This document shows positions 61,303 to 64,000 of a DNA stretch of 64,000 bases, piece by piece. Each line of letters opens with the position of its first letter. Within the stretch, counting starts at the first letter, position 1. The DNA is taken from the NCBI GenBank assembly GCA_965247245.1, contig CBDFGV010000003.1, forward strand, positions 496,001-560,000, read 5' to 3'. This stretch comes from Tectiglobus sp965247245. Its GTDB lineage: Bacteria; Pseudomonadota; Alphaproteobacteria; Rhizobiales; Hyphomicrobiaceae. A program made the translations under genes and the position numbers. The notes under the pieces were generated by a model. The model searched no databases and had not been told where the DNA came from. It worked only from the letters and a program-made list of their open reading frames with translations.

Positions 61303-62778
61303 CTATCGCACTTCGGCCAGCAATGAGAGCTGTCTCGACATGTCATTGCCTTCGACATCGGTGAGCGGCGTCGGATAGTCACCAGTGAAGCAATGATCGG
61401 TAAACTGAGGCATCGAGTTATCCCGACCTTCGTGCCCCATAGCGCGATAGAGCCCATCCACGGTCAGAAATGCTAGGCTATCTGCCCCCATGAATGCCCG
61501 CATTTCCTCGCAGCTCATCGTGGCTGCCAGCAGCTCAGTGCGATTGGGCGTGTCGATCCCATAGTAATCGCCATATTTGATCTCGGGACACGCGATGCGC
61601 ATGTGGACTTCCCGCGCCCCGGCCTCGCGCATCATTGAGACAAGCTTCTTAGATGTCGTTCCACGCACAACACTGTCGTCAATCAGGACAATGCGCTTGC
61701 CGGCAATCACACCGCGATTGGCCGAATGCTTCAGTTTCACACCCAGTGCACGGATTTGCTGCTCGGGCTCAATGAATGTCCGGCCAACATAGTGGTTCCG
61801 GATAATCCCGAGCTCGAACGGCAACGACGATGCCTCGGCAAAACCGAGTGCAGCAGGGACGCCGGAGTCCGGTATCGGTACGACGACATCGACATCACAT
61901 GGGGCTTCGGAGGCCAGTTGCTGACCCATGTCCTTGCGCACCTGGTAGACGTTGCGTCCACCGACCATGGAATCCGGTCGTGCGAAGTAGATGTATTCAA
62001 AGATACAAGGTCTGGCTGGACGTTGCGGGAATGGGCGATGGCTTTCCAGGCCGTCTTCTGTAATGACGACAACCTCACCGTTCTGCACTTCACGCACGAA
62101 CTCTGCGCCAACGATATCAAGGGCGCAGGTTTCCGAGGCCAGAATATAGGCGCCATCCAGCAGACCGATAACCAACGGCCGAATGCCGACAGGATCGCGC
62201 GCACCGATCAACATCCCGTTGGTCAAACAGACCCAGGCAAACGCGCCTTCCAGTTGTCTGAGACCTTCGATAAAGCGCTCGATGATGCGCGACTTCTGAG
62301 AGCGCGCGATAAGGTGCAGAATAACTTCCGTATCGGACGTTGACTGGCAGATCGCGCCATCGCGAATGAGCTCGTCGCGCAGTGTCCGGGCATTTGTAAT
62401 GTTGCCATTGTGCGCAACCGCGAACCCGCCACTGTGCAGATCGGCAAACAACGGTTGTACGTTGCGCAGGATGGTACTGCCTGTTGTCGAGTAGCGGACA
62501 TGGCCAACAGCCAGTTGTCCTTGCAGACAGTCAATAACGCTTTGTTTGTTGAACCCATCGCCAACCAAGCCGAGGCGGCGTTCAGAGTTGAACTTCGTGC
62601 CATCGAAGGTCACGATCCCGCATGCTTCCTGCCCTCGATGCTGAAGCGCATGCAGACCCAGCGCCGTTAAGGCCGCCGCATCCTTATGTCCGAGAATTCC
62701 GAAGACGCCGCATTCTTCGCGAAGGCGATCGTCCTCCCATGTCTCGCCGGCCTCAGCCGCCCCACCGATAAAAGCCAT
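61303..62778 (-). CDS. purF: Amidophosphoribosyltransferase
   Basis: Catalyses the first step of purine synthesis, from PRPP and glutamine to phosphoribosylamine. The ATG at 62778 follows GGAGG and gives 491 residues. A short propeptide ends before Cys23 in REECGVFGI, the glutaminase nucleophile once the leader is removed. The phosphoribosyl domain contains VVPIPDSGVPAALGFAEAS, HSANRGVIAGKRIVLIDDSVVRGTTS (PRPP site) and iron-sulfur-type Cys such as RIACPEI. A TTG at 62790 is a less likely start. It is downstream of cvpA on the same strand. Confidence 0.96.
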   Translation of the reverse strand: MAFIGGAAEAGETWEDDRLREECGVFGILGHKDAAALTALGLHALQHRGQEACGIVTFDGTKFNSERRLGLVGDGFNKQSVIDCLQGQLAVGHVRYSTTGSTILRNVQPLFADLHSGGFAVAHNGNITNARTLRDELIRDGAICQSTSDTEVILHLIARSQKSRIIERFIEGLRQLEGAFAWVCLTNGMLIGARDPVGIRPLVIGLLDGAYILASETCALDIVGAEFVREVQNGEVVVITEDGLESHRPFPQRPARPCIFEYIYFARPDSMVGGRNVYQVRKDMGQQLASEAPCDVDVVVPIPDSGVPAALGFAEASSLPFELGIIRNHYVGRTFIEPEQQIRALGVKLKHSANRGVIAGKRIVLIDDSVVRGTTSKKLVSMMREAGAREVHMRIACPEIKYGDYYGIDTPNRTELLAATMSCEEMRAFMGADSLAFLTVDGLYRAMGHEGRDNSMPQFTDHCFTGDYPTPLTDVEGNDMSRQLSLLAEVR

Positions 62779-63013
62779 GGATGCCTCCAAATGCCCAGGT
62801 GACCATGCAAGACGATCGCACGAGTCGATGACAAAACCGACACGAATAGTGGAACTGACGTTCCCCTAATACTGAATGCGACACTTATATGAAACAGGGC
62901 GGCAATTCCTAGCCCTAATCACAACAAAATTAACATTTCCCGGTGAGTTGATTAAGCGCGCAACACTTAATGCTCAAGTTCACAGCTGAGCCAAGCTCCT
63001 GCAAAAGTGGCAA

Positions 63014-63568
63014 TTAGCTTTGCTGCTCCTCGCCGCGGACTGCCCGTAGATCGAGGTTTTCCGGCAACACGCGCTCGAGAAACCCGCGCAGCGCCCCGCC
63101 TGTGCTTTCGATATATGGTCGTGAAATCGCGTCGCGCACCCAGGGTTCGCTCTCGGCATAATTGGGAGCTAAGAAACCGAAAGCAAACATGTAAGGAATG
63201 ACAACCAGCAAAAAGCCACGCACAACGCCGAATCCGAGGCCGAACAGGCGATCAATCATACCGACCCTGCTCTCCAGGATGGAGTCCGAGATCCGCGTCG
63301 TGATCAGGTGAACAATGACGAGCACAATGAGAAAGATAATCCCACCAATCGCGATCTGGGCGATCGGAGTTTGTGTACCGATTGTATTCGCGAAGTCTTC
63401 AGCGACACCCTTTTGGAACAAGATGAAGTAGACAACGGCGCCACCGGCGATCAACCACGACAGGATCGACAACAGCTCGCGCGTTAGCCCGCGGTACATC
63501 GCCAATAACCCCGACAGCAGGGCAATCGCGATCAATCCAGCGTCAAGATATGTTAAGGGGCCAATCAT
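63014..63568 (-). CDS. cvpA: CvpA family membrane protein
   Basis: A 184-residue protein with four hydrophobic segments and the CvpA-family pattern. YLDAGLIAIALLSGLLAMYRGLTRELLSILSWL opens the protein and IDRLFGLGFGVVRGFLLV is conserved. In E. coli CvpA is needed for colicin V export and for envelope homeostasis. It usually sits next to purF, as here. Confidence 0.92.
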   Translation of the reverse strand: MIGPLTYLDAGLIAIALLSGLLAMYRGLTRELLSILSWLIAGGAVVYFILFQKGVAEDFANTIGTQTPIAQIAIGGIIFLIVLVIVHLITTRISDSILESRVGMIDRLFGLGFGVVRGFLLVVIPYMFAFGFLAPNYAESEPWVRDAISRPYIESTGGALRGFLERVLPENLDLRAVRGEEQQS

Positions 63569-63610
63569 CGTTCACGTGTTCCATGCCAATCTTGGTTTCC
63601 CGCGCCAAGT

Positions 63611-64000
63611 TCACTGACACGAAGGCGGTGCAATCGCAAGCTCTTTGAGGTGGTTCAACCTGGTTAACTCTAGTTTGTTGCCAGCTTTGCTAATTTCCCC
63701 AGCTGCCGGCAGCACTGCCGAACGAAACCCCAGTTTTTGCGCCTCTTTCAGCCGGTTGTTCATATGGCCAGCGGCCCTTATTGCACCGGAGAGGCTAACC
63801 TCGCCAAAAAGCACCTGATTTGCAGGCAGGGGAGCACCAGAAAGAGACGAGAGAAGGGCAGCCGCAACGGCTAGATCGGCGGCCGGTTCGGTCACTTTGA
63901 GGCCGCCAGCCACGTTGAGATACACATCGTGCTGACCAAAAGGAACATTGCACCGCGCATCCAGCACAGCCAGGACCATGGCCAGCCGGCTTGCTTCCCA
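63611..64000 (-). CDS. radA: DNA repair protein RadA, C-terminal part
   Basis: The 130 codons visible are the C-terminal Lon-like domain of RadA (Sms). LAVAAALLSSLSGAPLPANQ and FGEVSLSGAIRAAGHMNNRLKEAQKLGF are its conserved segments, with NVAGGLKVTEPAADLA before them. The gene extends beyond position 64000. RadA is a RecA-related DnaB-type helicase helping recombination branch migration. It is followed by cvpA and purF on the same strand. Confidence 0.93.
   Translation of the reverse strand, partial: WEASRLAMVLAVLDARCNVPFGQHDVYLNVAGGLKVTEPAADLAVAAALLSSLSGAPLPANQVLFGEVSLSGAIRAAGHMNNRLKEAQKLGFRSAVLPAAGEISKAGNKLELTRLNHLKELAIAPPSCQ

Overview
The window is a chromosomal segment from an alphaproteobacterium, most likely of the order Hyphomicrobiales (Rhizobiales). 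The evidence is gene order and family content. recG faces sdhE-mfd, glmU is followed by glmS, dacF-type carboxypeptidase-tmk-holB leads to tatD and a PhnP-like hydrolase, and radA-cvpA-purF follow one another. There are two Porin_2-type porins with the typical 'ADLGGNCCADLEERVAELE' start, an IalB-family protein and HspQ. Base composition looks moderately GC-rich by eye. No insertion sequence, prophage, CRISPR array or rRNA operon was seen. One tRNA, Ser(UGA), is present.

Layout. 1-6.8 kb: C-terminal part of an Arg-rich coiled-coil LysM protein, an Atm1-type ABC exporter, a Na+/Ca2+ exchanger, serB and divergent miaA. 6.9-9.9 kb: branched-chain amino acid genes ilvB and ilvN with a glutathione S-transferase gene between them. 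10-18.7 kb: an accessory catabolic region with a cyclase/amidohydrolase pair, a small possible cysteine-peptidase-like protein, an IlvD/Edd dehydratase, a class III CoA-transferase, a membrane-anchored EEP hydrolase, an AHL-lactonase-like enzyme and malonyl-CoA decarboxylase. 18.8-26.9 kb: a zinc metallopeptidase, glmU-glmS flanked by two envelope proteins with SPOR-like C-termini, and a DUF502 membrane protein. 27-33.8 kb: recG, sdhE, mfd and an HD hydrolase. 33.8-43.2 kb: a GFA protein, a RidA protein, a DHA2 exporter, a YejA-like binding protein without its transporter, an IalB-like protein, hspQ, a malyl-CoA-lyase-like enzyme, a lipid A-type acyltransferase and a UbiH-family hydroxylase. 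43.2-47.9 kb: two tandem porins with long intergenic regions and a small exported protein. 47.9-50.8 kb: an ABC-2 exporter pair and a small exported protein. 51.1-58.4 kb: tRNA-Ser, then the PBP5-tmk-holB...tatD-PhnP block. 58.5-64 kb: a lipoprotein, an SDR, a TAXI-type binding protein, purF, cvpA and the C-terminal part of radA.

The most notable system is at 54.6-56.6 kb, between holB and tatD. A thioredoxin-like fusion protein (CPTC motif) overlaps by start/stop a second gene whose reading frame is interrupted by a single in-frame TGA at 56329-56331. Reading the TGA as selenocysteine gives a continuous 171-residue protein with the motif Sec-Gly-Ser-Cys. This is the diagnostic motif of the UGSC selenoprotein family, known chiefly from marine metagenomes. 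A short hairpin just after the TGA could be the bacterial SECIS. The pair therefore looks like an intact selenium-dependent redox operon and not a pseudogene. It also implies selA/selB/selC/selD elsewhere in the genome.

Most of the remaining genes are housekeeping genes. Functional calls rest on recognised motifs and family resemblance read by eye. No database search was run.
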